DNA of 64,000 bases from Thalassospira xiamenensis M-5 = DSM 17429. Lineage in GTDB: Bacteria > Pseudomonadota > Alphaproteobacteria > Rhodospirillales > Thalassospiraceae. Below the pieces are notes generated by a model, which saw only the letters and a list, made by a program, of their open reading frames with translations, made no database searches and had not been told where the DNA came from. Where the stretch lies: NCBI RefSeq assembly GCF_000300235.2, contig NZ_CP004388.1, forward strand, positions 2,939,501-3,003,500, read 5' to 3'. Positions 9,168 through 18,597 of the stretch are shown here, in pieces. The position numbers and the translations under genes are program-made. The first letter of the stretch is position 1; each line of letters opens with the position of its first letter.

Positions 9168-9227
9168 GTTGTCAGAAAACCTTACATCTTGTCACTTGTA
9201 ACAACAAGTAATGGTTTTTCTGACAAC
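9168..9227. promoter_or_regulatory. Nested palindromic element upstream of dctP
   Basis: Outer arms of 18 and 20 bases (GTTGTCAGAAAACCTTAC and GTAATGGTTTTTCTGACAAC) pair apart from two one-base bulges. The core contains ATCTTGTCA and the inverted repeat ACTTGT-AACA-ACAAGT (9194-9209). ATCTTGTCA and ACTTGTAA recur in front of the GntR gene at 13111-13141, so this is a candidate operator for that regulator. It could also form an RNA hairpin. Confidence 0.5.
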
Positions 9228-9303
9228 CAAATTTTGCGCGCCATTTGCTTTTGCAGCGTCGCAGAGGTAGTCCCGGCAGAAGCCACCTGCCGGTTCGTGC
9301 AGC

Positions 9304-10245
<942 letters not shown>

Positions 10246-10283
10246 TCACAAGTCAGCGACATAATCTATGATGACTCCATAAA

Positions 10284-10295
10284 TTCATCATATCA
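10284..10295. promoter_or_regulatory. Candidate GntR operator (TCATCATAT motif) upstream of kdgD
   Basis: TTCATCATATCA lies 54 bases before the kdgD start. Its complement contains ATATGATGA, a motif that recurs at 10435 and 14192 in front of other genes of the island. ATGATGA also occurs nearby at 10268. Confidence 0.4.
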
Positions 10296-10434
10296 TTGTG
10301 TCAATCATATTACTTATCGACTTTAGTCTGGGTGTAAAACCGCCACTTTCCAGGGTTATTCACCGTTATCGCCTTTATCGAAAATCATCATACAAACGCA
10401 ACCTACATCAAAAAGAGACGACTCCCGGAAATTG

Positions 10435-10444
10435 ATATGATGAC
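10435..10444. promoter_or_regulatory. Candidate GntR operator (ATATGATGAC) upstream of the hydratase
   Basis: ATATGATGAC here is identical over ten bases to 14192-14201, upstream of the second GntR gene. It lies 76 bases before the hydratase start. The 10231-10519 gap between divergent kdgD and hydratase genes holds only such motifs and no further gene. Confidence 0.4.
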
Positions 10445-10519
10445 TTCATCCAAATGCTCCGCTAGGCTGCTGAGAACGCCACGAAAAACACTCCAAAAAC
10501 ATAAGGATAGGCACAGGGA

Positions 10520-11284
10520 ATGACCGACATCACCAAAGCAAGCCGAATTCTGGCCGATGCTTTCACCCAAAACATCCTGATTGATCCCCTGCCCGACGGT
10601 GCCAACCCGACCGACTTCGAAACGGCGTACGAGGTTCAGCAGGCAACCCTTGCCCTGACAGGTGCAAAACAAACCGGCTGGAAGCTCTCGGTGGCAACAC
10701 GTGCCGCACAGGCGGGGCTTGGGCTTGACGGGCCGTTGATCGGGCCACTGCTTGATGGCCGGATCATTGCCGACGGAGCCACCATCACCACAAATGATGT
10801 CCATTTCCCGAATATCGAGGCCGAGATTGCCGTGGTCATGGCGAGCACTCCTGGTGCCAATGCTACCGCCAAAGCGATCCTTGATCACATCAAAAGCGTG
10901 CATCTGGCGATAGAGATCGCAGATCGCCGGTTTACCAAAAAACAGGAACCGGTCTCGACATTGGCCGATTTGAATTCCACCGGCTATCTGGTGCTTGGCC
11001 CGGAAATTGCCGATTGGCGCGATATGGCGTTTCTGAATGGCCCGGTAGAAACACGGTCCGATGACAAGGTTCTGGCGCAAAACAGCGACCCCGCCGCATG
11101 GCCTGATCCGTTTGGCGGATTGGCCTATCTGGTGCGGTTCCTCGCCAAACGCGGTCAGCACTTAAAAGCAGGCGATGTCATCACCACCGGGGCCTGCGCC
11201 CCGCCGACCTTGACCAAACATGGCCGTATCGAAGCGATTTTTGAAGGTGTCGGCACCGTGCGCGCCGAAATCAAAACCGCCTGA
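10520..11284 (+). CDS. 2-keto-4-pentenoate hydratase / FAH-like family protein
   Basis: This cytoplasmic protein of 254 residues belongs to the MhpD-type hydratase branch of the FAH superfamily. Visible family marks are GWKLSVATRAAQAGLGLDGPLIGPLLDGRI near residue 55, the acidic metal-binding strand NIEAEIAVVM and AIEIADRRF. The C-terminal GDVITTGACAPP closes the fold. AGGGA precedes the ATG. It diverges from kdgD and shares its operator-like region, so it may act on a keto-deoxy sugar acid instead of an aromatic-ring product. The substrate is not known. Confidence 0.75.
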   Translation: MTDITKASRILADAFTQNILIDPLPDGANPTDFETAYEVQQATLALTGAKQTGWKLSVATRAAQAGLGLDGPLIGPLLDGRIIADGATITTNDVHFPNIEAEIAVVMASTPGANATAKAILDHIKSVHLAIEIADRRFTKKQEPVSTLADLNSTGYLVLGPEIADWRDMAFLNGPVETRSDDKVLAQNSDPAAWPDPFGGLAYLVRFLAKRGQHLKAGDVITTGACAPPTLTKHGRIEAIFEGVGTVRAEIKTA

Positions 11285-11302
11285 AAACGTACAGAAAATG
11301 GC

Positions 11303-11338
11303 AAAGGGGCCTTGCGCTGCAAACCGCACGGCCCCTTT
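11303..11338. terminator. Bidirectional terminator between convergent genes
   Basis: A perfect 9-bp stem (AAAGGGGCC with GGCCCCTTT) followed by TGTTTTC on the plus strand ends the hydratase transcript. It can serve the convergent SMP-30 gene as well. Confidence 0.75.
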
Positions 11339-11349
11339 GTTTTCAGTAT

Positions 11350-12252
11350 CTATACATCTTCGCGGAACCGGTTGACCGGCACCCCCGCGACATCGACACG
11401 CAGCATGACAAGTTTGCCCGCATCGGGGAATTCGGCACGTTTATCAGCCGGGTAATTTTCCATGTGACTGGTGACATAAAGCGTTTTCATGTCCAGCCCG
11501 CCAAAGCACGGCATGGTCGGATTTGGCATCGGCATATCAATTGATAGCAACAAGGTACCATCAGGGGCAAAACGGTTCAGTTTGCCCGCCGAAACGCCTG
11601 CACTCCAATAACAGCCTTCCATGTCAACCGCCGCACCATCCGGGCGTCCGACCGTGTCGTTAAGGTCAAGGAAACGCTGACAATTACGGATCGCGCCGGT
11701 CTTGGCATCAAAATCCCAGCGATTGACCCAAGGCCCACGAGAATCCGAATGATACATAATGCGACCATCGGGCGACCATGCCAGACCGTTGGAAATCTTG
11801 ATCCCGCCGACCTTGTGTTCGACTTCTCCCGATCCGGTCACGCGATAAAGCGATGCCACAGGCTGCTTGTCGGCATTCTGGTCCATGGTACCGACCCAGA
11901 ATGCCCCGTCCGGGCCGATTTTGCCGTCATTGGTTCGGCTCATGTCATTATCGCCATCGACCGCGGCAAGCTTTTCGCGCACCCCGGTTTTCGGATCAAA
12001 CAGGATAATGTCACTTTTCAGCGCCACGACCAGACGCCCCTGATCGGTCAGACCGAAACAGCCGACTTCGCTTTCAAATGACCAGCTATGGCGCTGCCCG
12101 GTTTCGATATCAAGCGCATGGATTTTCTGACCGATGATATCGGCCCAGTAAAGGCGGTTATTGTAGCCGTCCCAGTTCGGGCATTCGCCCAGTTCAAACC
12201 GTTCCTCCAGCAGAATGCGGGGCTGCTGTACGGCTGAAATATCACCTGACAT
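11350..12252 (-). CDS. SMP-30/gluconolactonase-family sugar lactonase
   Basis: This six-bladed beta-propeller hydrolase of 300 residues opens sugar lactones to the free acids. Metal ligands are visible: Glu in ELGECPNWD near residue 20, Asn in KISNGLAWSPDG and Asp in GRPDGAAVDMEG. The ATG at 12252 has AGGAACG upstream. In this cluster it could hydrolyse the lactone made by uronate dehydrogenase, or the pentonolactone from the SDR at 23179. The sequence alone does not decide between them. ACTTGT half-sites at 12293 and 12317 resemble those near the adjacent GntR gene. Confidence 0.87.
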   Translation of the reverse strand: MSGDISAVQQPRILLEERFELGECPNWDGYNNRLYWADIIGQKIHALDIETGQRHSWSFESEVGCFGLTDQGRLVVALKSDIILFDPKTGVREKLAAVDGDNDMSRTNDGKIGPDGAFWVGTMDQNADKQPVASLYRVTGSGEVEHKVGGIKISNGLAWSPDGRIMYHSDSRGPWVNRWDFDAKTGAIRNCQRFLDLNDTVGRPDGAAVDMEGCYWSAGVSAGKLNRFAPDGTLLLSIDMPMPNPTMPCFGGLDMKTLYVTSHMENYPADKRAEFPDAGKLVMLRVDVAGVPVNRFREDV

Positions 12253-12376
12253 GATCCGTTCCTGTATTCTTTCCGACGCAATTCGTCATATGACTTGTGT
12301 GCAGGCGCACAGGGGCACTTGTCAACAAATTTGCGTGGAAACTTTACAGGATGTTCTGTGCGTGGAAGTCGCGACG

Positions 12377-13093
12377 TTACATATCACGCGCATGGTCAGT
12401 TACCCGCTGGCGAGCTTGATGCAGGTGATAGCGCATCAGCAATTCCGCGCTTTCGCCGTCCTGTCCACGGATCGCGTCATAAATCTGACGATGTTCCAAA
12501 AGAACCTTTTTTACCCGTTCGGCCGATCCGGTGCGCGTGATGTTCAAGGCGACATTCATGGTTTTGGCAATCACGCCATGTAGGGACGTCAGCATGGTGA
12601 CAAAGATATCATTGCCGCTGGCGCGTGCGATTGACATGTGGAATTCAAAATCCGCCTGATCGGCAATATCACCGGCTGCAATGCCTTCTTCAAGCATCTT
12701 AAGCGCACGTTCGATGTCGCGATGATGACGCAGTGTGGCGCGTTCGGCGGCCATGCGCGCGGTTGCCCCCTCGATCGCAATGCGGGCTTCAAAACAGCGC
12801 AGTAACCCGGCCACATCATTGATCCCGCCAAACTCGATCAACCCTTGTGGTGGTCGTTTCTTGACGAATGATCCAACTCCCTGTCGGGCATAGACCAACC
12901 CGTCAGACTGCAATTTGCGCAGGGCTTCGCGCACCACGGGTCGCGACACACCAAAGGATGCACATATTTCATTTTCAGAGGGCAGCTTGGCCCCTTCGGA
13001 CAGATTGCCCGATACAATCTGCTCAAGTATCTGCCCGTAAAGCTGATCCGCAAGCTTTTCACGCTTCTGGATTTTAAGTTGCAAGCCGGTCAT
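12377..13093 (-). CDS. GntR-family regulator, FadR/FCD subfamily
   Basis: This DNA-binding repressor or activator of 238 residues senses a metabolite. An N-terminal winged helix (LPSENEICASFGVSRPVVREALRKLQSDGLV) is followed by an FCD domain with the metal-type pattern DFEFHMSIARASGND and a final RYHLHQA. The ATG at 13093 is preferred over a TTG at 13111. It lies between the aldose epimerase and SMP-30 genes on the same strand. ACTTGT/TCTTGT repeats cover its promoter and recur before dctP, which suggests autoregulation and control of hexuronate uptake. Confidence 0.88.
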   Translation of the reverse strand: MTGLQLKIQKREKLADQLYGQILEQIVSGNLSEGAKLPSENEICASFGVSRPVVREALRKLQSDGLVYARQGVGSFVKKRPPQGLIEFGGINDVAGLLRCFEARIAIEGATARMAAERATLRHHRDIERALKMLEEGIAAGDIADQADFEFHMSIARASGNDIFVTMLTSLHGVIAKTMNVALNITRTGSAERVKKVLLEHRQIYDAIRGQDGESAELLMRYHLHQARQRVTDHARDM

Positions 13094-13110
13094 TTCCCCA
13101 ATCCCCGTCA

Positions 13111-13141
13111 ACTTGTCATCTTGTCATTCTTACTTGTAAGT
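13111..13141. promoter_or_regulatory. Candidate operator repeats upstream of the GntR gene
   Basis: ACTTGT (13111), ATCTTGTCA (13118) and ACTTGTAAGT (13132) occur within 31 bases. The 9-mer ATCTTGTCA and the 8-mer ACTTGTAA both recur in the element at 9186-9209. Confidence 0.45.
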
Positions 13142-13178
13142 TTTATCGGCAAATACTTGCAGGGTAAAGGGGAAGCAA

Positions 13179-14162
13179 TCAGTCGACGAGTGAATAATCG
13201 CGCCTGCCAATCTGCTCTTCATCCTGATCGACAAGACCATGACCCGATCCGGTCAAAAGGCTTGGCGTCAGCGTCATGACGCCAGAAAGCGTATCGTTAT
13301 AGCCAAGCACCCTGACATCGCCGAATTCCTTGAATTCAGGACGGTTATGGACGTTTGGTACATGCGACACCGGCTCGACACAGAATGTCTGACCGTTTTC
13401 CGGGATATAGAATTGCAGATTCGACAAAGTGTCACTGGCTTCCAGAAGCAGGCTTAACTGCCGGTCTGCCCAGACCATTTCCGCCTGTTTGTTCCAGCCG
13501 ATATAATGAATATCAAGCCCCTTGTGATGGCAGATCATTTTTCCATCGGCAAAATCGCGACCAAGATCGATCACCGTGCGCGTTGTGGGTAACTTGCCTT
13601 CGTCGGTTCCGAAACAGTCGGTCGCAACAAACTGTACCCATGCACTTTCGCCTCCGGGGAACCATGGATGCAACCCGATCCCATATGGCATCGGGTCCTT
13701 GCCAAGATGACGCACACCGATTTCGATTGAAATAGTATCGTTTGCGACCTTGATCTGCTGCCAGGCGACATAACAAAAACCGGTCAGCGGATCATCATGT
13801 TTGTGATTGAACCGGATGGTATCAACCGCTGGACGTTCGATATCCCAGATACTTGAAATACCAAATCCGTGAATGGCATGCGGGTCCGGTGCCCGATTTG
13901 CCGGAACATTGATGGTTTTGCCATCGAATTCGAACTGGGCATAACCCAGCCGGTTGGCAAAGGGTACCATCGGAAAACATCCAAGGTGCGAAGGATTGCC
14001 CGATGCCAGGGAATAATCGTCAACCGGACGCAACAGGTTTACCACCCCGTTACCGTCGGGACGCACCCAGTCGATCCGCGAAATGGCCCCGCCCCGCGGG
14101 ACAATTCCGACCCTGAACGGACCACTGTTCCAGCGATATTCCGGTTCGGCCGATTTGGCCAT
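13179..14162 (-). CDS. Aldose 1-epimerase family protein
   Basis: This protein is predicted to interconvert sugar anomers (mutarotase), feeding the correct anomer to a dehydrogenase. The 327-residue galactose-mutarotase beta-sandwich shows PFANRLGYAQFEFDG, the HGFG strand with a catalytic His near residue 93, GLHPWFPG and the late Glu in FCVEPVSHVPN. The ATG at 14162 follows GAGGCG. It is upstream of the GntR and lactonase genes on the same strand and diverges from the second GntR gene. The ATATGATGAC motif lies in the shared promoter. Confidence 0.85.
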   Translation of the reverse strand: MAKSAEPEYRWNSGPFRVGIVPRGGAISRIDWVRPDGNGVVNLLRPVDDYSLASGNPSHLGCFPMVPFANRLGYAQFEFDGKTINVPANRAPDPHAIHGFGISSIWDIERPAVDTIRFNHKHDDPLTGFCYVAWQQIKVANDTISIEIGVRHLGKDPMPYGIGLHPWFPGGESAWVQFVATDCFGTDEGKLPTTRTVIDLGRDFADGKMICHHKGLDIHYIGWNKQAEMVWADRQLSLLLEASDTLSNLQFYIPENGQTFCVEPVSHVPNVHNRPEFKEFGDVRVLGYNDTLSGVMTLTPSLLTGSGHGLVDQDEEQIGRRDYSLVD

Positions 14163-14191
14163 TGTCGTCGCCTCATCACTGTATCAAAATC

Positions 14192-14201
14192 ATATGATGA
14201 C
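14192..14201. promoter_or_regulatory. Candidate GntR operator (ATATGATGAC) in a divergent promoter
   Basis: This ten-base motif is identical to that at 10435. A related TTCATCATTA lies at 14243. The sites sit between the divergent epimerase and GntR genes, as expected for autoregulation. Confidence 0.4.
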
Positions 14202-14295
14202 TTTCCGTCACCAACATCGTAGGACTATTTCAGGATGTTAAATTCATCATTATTAACATCTGGTTCCGATCATAGCGGATTTGCAGAGCAAGAAA

Positions 14296-15027
14296 ATGAG
14301 CAACAACTCCGCGCAGAACGCGCCACGAAAAGTTTCGCTGACCGAAAAGGTCATTGCAAGCCTGCGTCACGAAATTGAAAGCGGCATGCGCACGCCCGGC
14401 AGCAAACTTCCGACCGAGCCGGTTTTGACCGAACAGTTCGGCGTCAGCCGCACGGTGGTCCGCGAAGCCATTGCGGCCCTTAAGGCCGATGGTCTGCTCG
14501 AACCGCGCCAAGGAGCTGGCGTGTTTGTGCTGGCTCCCAATCCGCGCAAACTAGGCAGCACGATCTTTGCCGTCGATTCCGCGCAGATTTCCGATGTCCT
14601 GGAAATTCTTGAACTGCGCATGGCAGTCGAGATCGAGGCAGCCGGTCTTGCCTGCGCACGAAGCTCTGCCGCCCAGCAGGCCAAAATATACGAAGCCCTG
14701 CAGGAAATGACCGACTGCTTTGAACGCGGCAATCCGACCGAAAAGGCCGATTTCGAATTCCATCGCGCGATTGCCGATGCGACCAATAACCGGCGTTATG
14801 TCGAGTTTCTCGAACATCTGGGCGATAAGACCATCCCGCGCGCGCAATTACGCCGCCGCCCTCCCGAGGTCGAAGACCAGAAAAACTATATGCAGAAAAT
14901 TCTGGCCGAACATCATCGCATCTTTGATGCAATTGCATCGCGTGATGCCGAAACGGCCCGCACCGCAATGCGCGAACATCTCAGCCAAAGTCAGGCCCGC
15001 TATCAAAGCCTGCTGCGGCAGCGCTAG
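14296..15027 (+). CDS. GntR-family regulator, FadR/FCD subfamily (second)
   Basis: This metabolite-responsive regulator has 243 residues from the ATG at 14296 (an in-frame TTG lies at 14281). The winged helix (LPTEPVLTEQFGVSRTVVREAIAALKADGLL) occupies about residues 30-65. The FCD effector domain follows, with DFEFHRAIADATNNRRYVEFL and a C-terminal MREHLSQS. It resembles regulators of hexuronate or galactonate catabolism. The divergent aldose epimerase gene and the ATATGATGA motifs near kdgD suggest the hexuronate genes as its regulon. Confidence 0.87.
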   Translation: MSNNSAQNAPRKVSLTEKVIASLRHEIESGMRTPGSKLPTEPVLTEQFGVSRTVVREAIAALKADGLLEPRQGAGVFVLAPNPRKLGSTIFAVDSAQISDVLEILELRMAVEIEAAGLACARSSAAQQAKIYEALQEMTDCFERGNPTEKADFEFHRAIADATNNRRYVEFLEHLGDKTIPRAQLRRRPPEVEDQKNYMQKILAEHHRIFDAIASRDAETARTAMREHLSQSQARYQSLLRQR

Positions 15028-15034
15028 GCAGACT

Positions 15035-15769
15035 CTAGCTCTGCTCGATCAGGGTGACGATATCACGCATGTCATCGAAAACAATATCGGCCCCGGCGTC
15101 ATAAAGACGGGTCGATGCATCTTCGCGCTGCCCGGCATAATGCCCGCCCCCGATATAACCAATGCAGGTCATGCCTGCTGCCACGGCGGCCTTCACCCCG
15201 GCAATCGAATCCTCGATCACGATTGCCTGATCCGGACGAAACCCCATTTTATCAGCGGCATATAAAAACAGATCCGGTGCCGGTTTACCGTTCAGGACGA
15301 AATCGGCACTGTAAATATCGGCTCCGAACCAATGGCCCAGTCCCGTCACCTTCATTGTCCGTTCAAGCCGCTGCACCGAACTGCTTGATGAAATGCAAAA
15401 CGCGATCTTGCGTTTTTTAAGCGCGGCAAGGACCGTATCGATTGCGTCTGTTTTCCGAAGTTCAACGTCGTAACGGGCAAACAGGCGCTCATAAAAGAAC
15501 AGCTTGAATTCGAGGGCGATGTCACGTCCGGTTTCAAGGCGGATATGTTCGATCGGGGCGGCACTTGATCGCCCGGTAAAGCGTGCTGCAACTTCTGCTA
15601 GACTTAGCGGTGCACCGTAATGATCAAGCACATCGACAAGTGTTGCCAAGGAGATCGGTTCGCTGTCGACCAAGACACCGTCACAATCAAAAAGAACGAC
15701 ACCCTTGCCGGTCATGATCGATGCCAGTGTCCGGTTACGGACGTTATCTTGGACATTTCGGGGGGCCAT
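15035..15769 (-). CDS. HAD-superfamily phosphatase / beta-phosphoglucomutase-like
   Basis: This 244-residue HAD hydrolase probably dephosphorylates a sugar or polyol phosphate. Motif I is DCDGVLVDSE near residue 28, a Ser-run strand gives motif II (CISSSSS), the motif III lysine is in NGKPAPD and motif IV is VIEDSIAG, all intact. It diverges from the FGGY kinase at 15992 and is convergent with the GntR gene, ending only eight bases away. Pairing with an FGGY kinase is common in polyol/pentitol clusters, where the phosphatase may limit toxic sugar phosphates. The exact substrate is unknown. Confidence 0.82.
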   Translation of the reverse strand: MAPRNVQDNVRNRTLASIMTGKGVVLFDCDGVLVDSEPISLATLVDVLDHYGAPLSLAEVAARFTGRSSAAPIEHIRLETGRDIALEFKLFFYERLFARYDVELRKTDAIDTVLAALKKRKIAFCISSSSSVQRLERTMKVTGLGHWFGADIYSADFVLNGKPAPDLFLYAADKMGFRPDQAIVIEDSIAGVKAAVAAGMTCIGYIGGGHYAGQREDASTRLYDAGADIVFDDMRDIVTLIEQS

Positions 15770-15991
15770 GTTGAACCTGGCTTCATTGGGTTTGATGACA
15801 AAAGCCTATACAAATGCGAATATCACAGTCAACCAAAATGAGCATTTGACCAAATGATGCACTTTTGCTCAATTGCGCGTCATGTAAATTTATTGCGGAC
15901 AAAAAGATACGCGGAAATCGCTTGAAATCAGGGTCGGATTTGCGCTCAAAACGCATCACACTACCAATCGGCCCCGCGGGAGGAAGATCAA

Positions 15992-17581
15992 ATGAGCCCT
16001 ACAGATAAGTTCATCATCGGCGTAGATGTTGGCACCGGAAGCGCACGCGCTGGCGTGTTTAGCGTCGATGGAAAGTTGCTTGGCAGCGCCGCCCATGCCA
16101 TCGCCATGAACAAGCCAAAACCTGATTTTGTCGAACAGGACTCGGAAAATATCTGGCAATCGGTTTGCCAGTCGGTTCGCGACGCGCTGGCAAAATCAAA
16201 TATTGCCGCCGATCAGGTCGCAGCCATCGGATTTGATGCCACCTGTTCGCTCGTGATCCGCGATACTGATAACCGTCCGCTTGGCGTAACACCGGGTGGT
16301 GCGGATAACTGGGATGTTATTGTCTGGATGGATCACCGTGCCATCCGCGAAGCCGAAGAATGCACCAAAACCGGCACCAAGGTGCTAGAATATATCGGCG
16401 GCACCATGTCCCCCGAAATGGAATTGCCCAAACTGATGTGGCTGAAACGCCATCATCGTCAGAACTGGGACAAAATGGGTGCGGCATATGACCTTGCCGA
16501 TTTCCTGTCTTTCCGCGCAACCGGCAGTGACGACCGGTCCTGCTGCACAATCACCTGTAAATGGACCTATTTGGCGCATCAGGATGATCCGTGGGATCGC
16601 GCGTTTCTTGATCAGATCGGCCTTGATGATTTCCCCGGCAAGGCCGGAATTAACCGCAAGGCATTGGGTGTTGGCGATCTGATCGGCAATCTGTCAGATC
16701 AGGGGGCCGCCGAACTCGGCCTGACCACCGATTGCGTCGTGGGGGCAGGCTTGATTGATGCCCATGCCGGGGCCCTTGGCACACTTGGCGAATATCTGGA
16801 TGGCAATCTTGATGAACGCTTTGCCATGATTGCCGGAACATCCACTTGCCATATGGCTCTATCCTCCGAACCGCGTTTCATTAAAGGTGTCTGGGGCCCC
16901 TATTTCGGGGCGATTGCGCCGGGTCTTTGGTTAAACGAGGGCGGTCAGTCTGCAACCGGCGCGCTGCTTGATCATATCGTCGCCATGCATCCGTTTTCGC
17001 ACAACATGGGCCGTGATGCGCACAAGCTTGCAGGGGAAAAGCTTATGCCCCGGATGATGGAAACACCCGATCTTGCGCCCCGACTGCATGTTCTGCCCGA
17101 TTTTCATGGCAATCGGTCGCCACTTGCCGACTCAGAAGCACTCGGCGTGATTTCAGGTCTCAGCCTTGATCAAAGCGAGGAGAGCTTCCTTGACCTTTAC
17201 TGGGCAACCGCCTGCGCGATTGCCTATGGCACGCGCCATATCATTGATGCCCTGAACGCAACGGGCTATGAGATCAAACATATCCATCTAAGCGGCGGAC
17301 ACACTGCAAGCCCGGTTCTGGTCAAACTTTATGCCGATGTTACCGGATGCAATGTCGTGATGTCCGATTGCGCCGAACCGGTCCTGCTGGGTTCCGCCAT
17401 GCTTGGTGCTGCGGCCCTTGATCCCGAAGGCGGTCTTGCCCTTGCATCGCGCCGGATGGCTGGCAAGGAAACCATCCACGCCCCGGACCAAACCGCAAAG
17501 GACGCCCACGATAGGCGCTATGCCATTTTCCACAAGCTTCATACCCACCGGCAGGAACTTGATGCCATGGTAGCAGGCTGA
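15992..17581 (+). CDS. FGGY-family pentulose kinase (D-ribulokinase-like)
   Basis: This enzyme phosphorylates a ketopentose with ATP. The 529-residue protein opens with the phosphate-binding strand IGVDVGTGSARAGVF. It shows WMDHRAIREAEECT and MSPEMELPKLMWLK in the N-lobe, GAGLIDAHAGALGTLG with the catalytic Asp in the middle, and the FGGY signature region IHLSGGHTASPVLVKLYADV near the C-terminus. The order and length fit the bacterial/eukaryotic D-ribulokinase branch more than glycerol kinase. GGAGG lies upstream of the ATG. The gene is monocistronic with a clear terminator. Confidence 0.87.
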   Translation: MSPTDKFIIGVDVGTGSARAGVFSVDGKLLGSAAHAIAMNKPKPDFVEQDSENIWQSVCQSVRDALAKSNIAADQVAAIGFDATCSLVIRDTDNRPLGVTPGGADNWDVIVWMDHRAIREAEECTKTGTKVLEYIGGTMSPEMELPKLMWLKRHHRQNWDKMGAAYDLADFLSFRATGSDDRSCCTITCKWTYLAHQDDPWDRAFLDQIGLDDFPGKAGINRKALGVGDLIGNLSDQGAAELGLTTDCVVGAGLIDAHAGALGTLGEYLDGNLDERFAMIAGTSTCHMALSSEPRFIKGVWGPYFGAIAPGLWLNEGGQSATGALLDHIVAMHPFSHNMGRDAHKLAGEKLMPRMMETPDLAPRLHVLPDFHGNRSPLADSEALGVISGLSLDQSEESFLDLYWATACAIAYGTRHIIDALNATGYEIKHIHLSGGHTASPVLVKLYADVTGCNVVMSDCAEPVLLGSAMLGAAALDPEGGLALASRRMAGKETIHAPDQTAKDAHDRRYAIFHKLHTHRQELDAMVAG

Positions 17582-17590
17582 TTCATCAAA

Positions 17591-17618
17591 AAGCCCCGCA
17601 ACATTCACTGCGGGGCTT
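17591..17618 (+). terminator. Terminator of the FGGY kinase gene
   Basis: A perfect 10-bp stem (AAGCCCCGCA with TGCGGGGCTT) and an 8-nt loop are followed by TTCATTTTGCTT, nine bases after the stop codon. It can also act on the convergent FAH transcript. Confidence 0.8.
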
Positions 17619-17640
17619 TTCATTTTGCTTACAAGCCTCA

Positions 17641-18483
17641 TCAGGCCTGAACGGTTTTCTGACGCTGGCTTCCTAGCCCTTCGATGCCAAGCTCCATGAC
17701 ATCACCGGGTTTCAGGAAACGTTGCGGTGTCATGCCCATGCCAACCCCGGGCGGGGTGCCGGTCGTGATGATGTCGCCCGGCTGCAGGGTCATGAATTTC
17801 GACAGATAACTGATCAGATGGGTAACGCCATAAACCATGGTTGCCGTGCTGCCATCCTGAACACGTTCACCGTTCAGTTCCAGCCACAGACGCAGGTTTT
17901 GCGGATCGGCAACCTCGTCACGTGTCACAAGCCACGGACCAATCGGACCAAAGGTATCGTGGCTTTTGCCCTTTACCCATTGGCCTGCATGTTCAAGCTG
18001 AAACGCGCGTTCAGACATATCATTGACCACACAATATCCCGCTACATGACCAAGCGCCTCCGCCTCGGTCACGTATTTGGCTTGCTTGCCGATCACGATG
18101 CCCAGCTCAACCTCCCAGTCAGATTTTTCCGACCCACGCGGGATTTCGACATCATCATTCGGGCCGCAAACTGCCGACGTTGCCTTGAAAAAGATGATCG
18201 GCTCGGGCGGCACCTGCATGCCCGCCTCGGCGGCATGATCGGAATAGTTCAAACCGATGCAAATGAACTTGCCAGGTTTGGCAACACAGGCACCAATTCG
18301 CGGATTGCCGGAAACTGCCGGAAGTTTTTTGGGATCAAGGGCTGCGATTTTGGTAAAGGTCGCATCGGAAATGGTCTCGGGATTGTAATCCTCGATCACC
18401 GACGAAAGATCGCGGATTACACCATCCGGATCTAGAAGCCCGGGCTTTTCCGCACCGGCAGCCCCAAAACGCAGAAGTTTCAT
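17641..18483 (-). CDS. Fumarylacetoacetate hydrolase (FAH) family protein
   Basis: This 280-residue FAH-superfamily enzyme is probably a hydrolase or lyase of a diketo- or keto-deoxy acid. Family marks are CIGLNYSDHAAEAG near residue 75, FFKATSAVCGP, the metal ligands in EVELGIVIGK and GDIITTGTPPGVG near the C-terminus. It is close to the ureidoglycolate lyase / 2,4-diketo-3-deoxy-L-fuconate hydrolase group. Given the surrounding sugar-acid genes, the second activity is the better guess. A strong GGGAGGA site precedes the ATG, and a perfect 11-5-11 inverted repeat lies in the promoter region. Confidence 0.82.
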   Translation of the reverse strand: MKLLRFGAAGAEKPGLLDPDGVIRDLSSVIEDYNPETISDATFTKIAALDPKKLPAVSGNPRIGACVAKPGKFICIGLNYSDHAAEAGMQVPPEPIIFFKATSAVCGPNDDVEIPRGSEKSDWEVELGIVIGKQAKYVTEAEALGHVAGYCVVNDMSERAFQLEHAGQWVKGKSHDTFGPIGPWLVTRDEVADPQNLRLWLELNGERVQDGSTATMVYGVTHLISYLSKFMTLQPGDIITTGTPPGVGMGMTPQRFLKPGDVMELGIEGLGSQRQKTVQA

Positions 18484-18505
18484 TTAATATTCCTCCCATG
18501 ATCGG

Positions 18506-18532
18506 TTTATTTGTATTCCTCATACAAATAAA
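18506..18532. promoter_or_regulatory. Perfect 11-5-11 inverted repeat upstream of the FAH gene
   Basis: TTTATTTGTAT and ATACAAATAAA flank a 5-base spacer, 22 bases before the FAH start. Size and symmetry suggest an operator. The regulator is not identified. Confidence 0.5.
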
Positions 18533-18578
18533 CCCTTCCTTGGTCCAGTAAGGATCATTGATCTTGTAAATTAAAAGG

Positions 18579-18597
18579 GCCGCAGATTTGCGGCCCT
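18579..18597. repeat. 19-bp direct repeat, left copy (duplicated target of the IS)
   Basis: GCCGCAGATTTGCGGCCCT is repeated exactly at 20106-20124 on the other side of the insertion sequence. It is itself a hairpin, originally the terminator after the dienelactone hydrolase gene. Confidence 0.8.

Noticed and set aside
15839..15871. Inverted TGAGCA/TGCTCA pair in the HAD/FGGY divergent promoter as an operator
   Set aside because: The arms are short with a 21-base spacer, and no regulator gene of a matching family is adjacent. Too weak to list.
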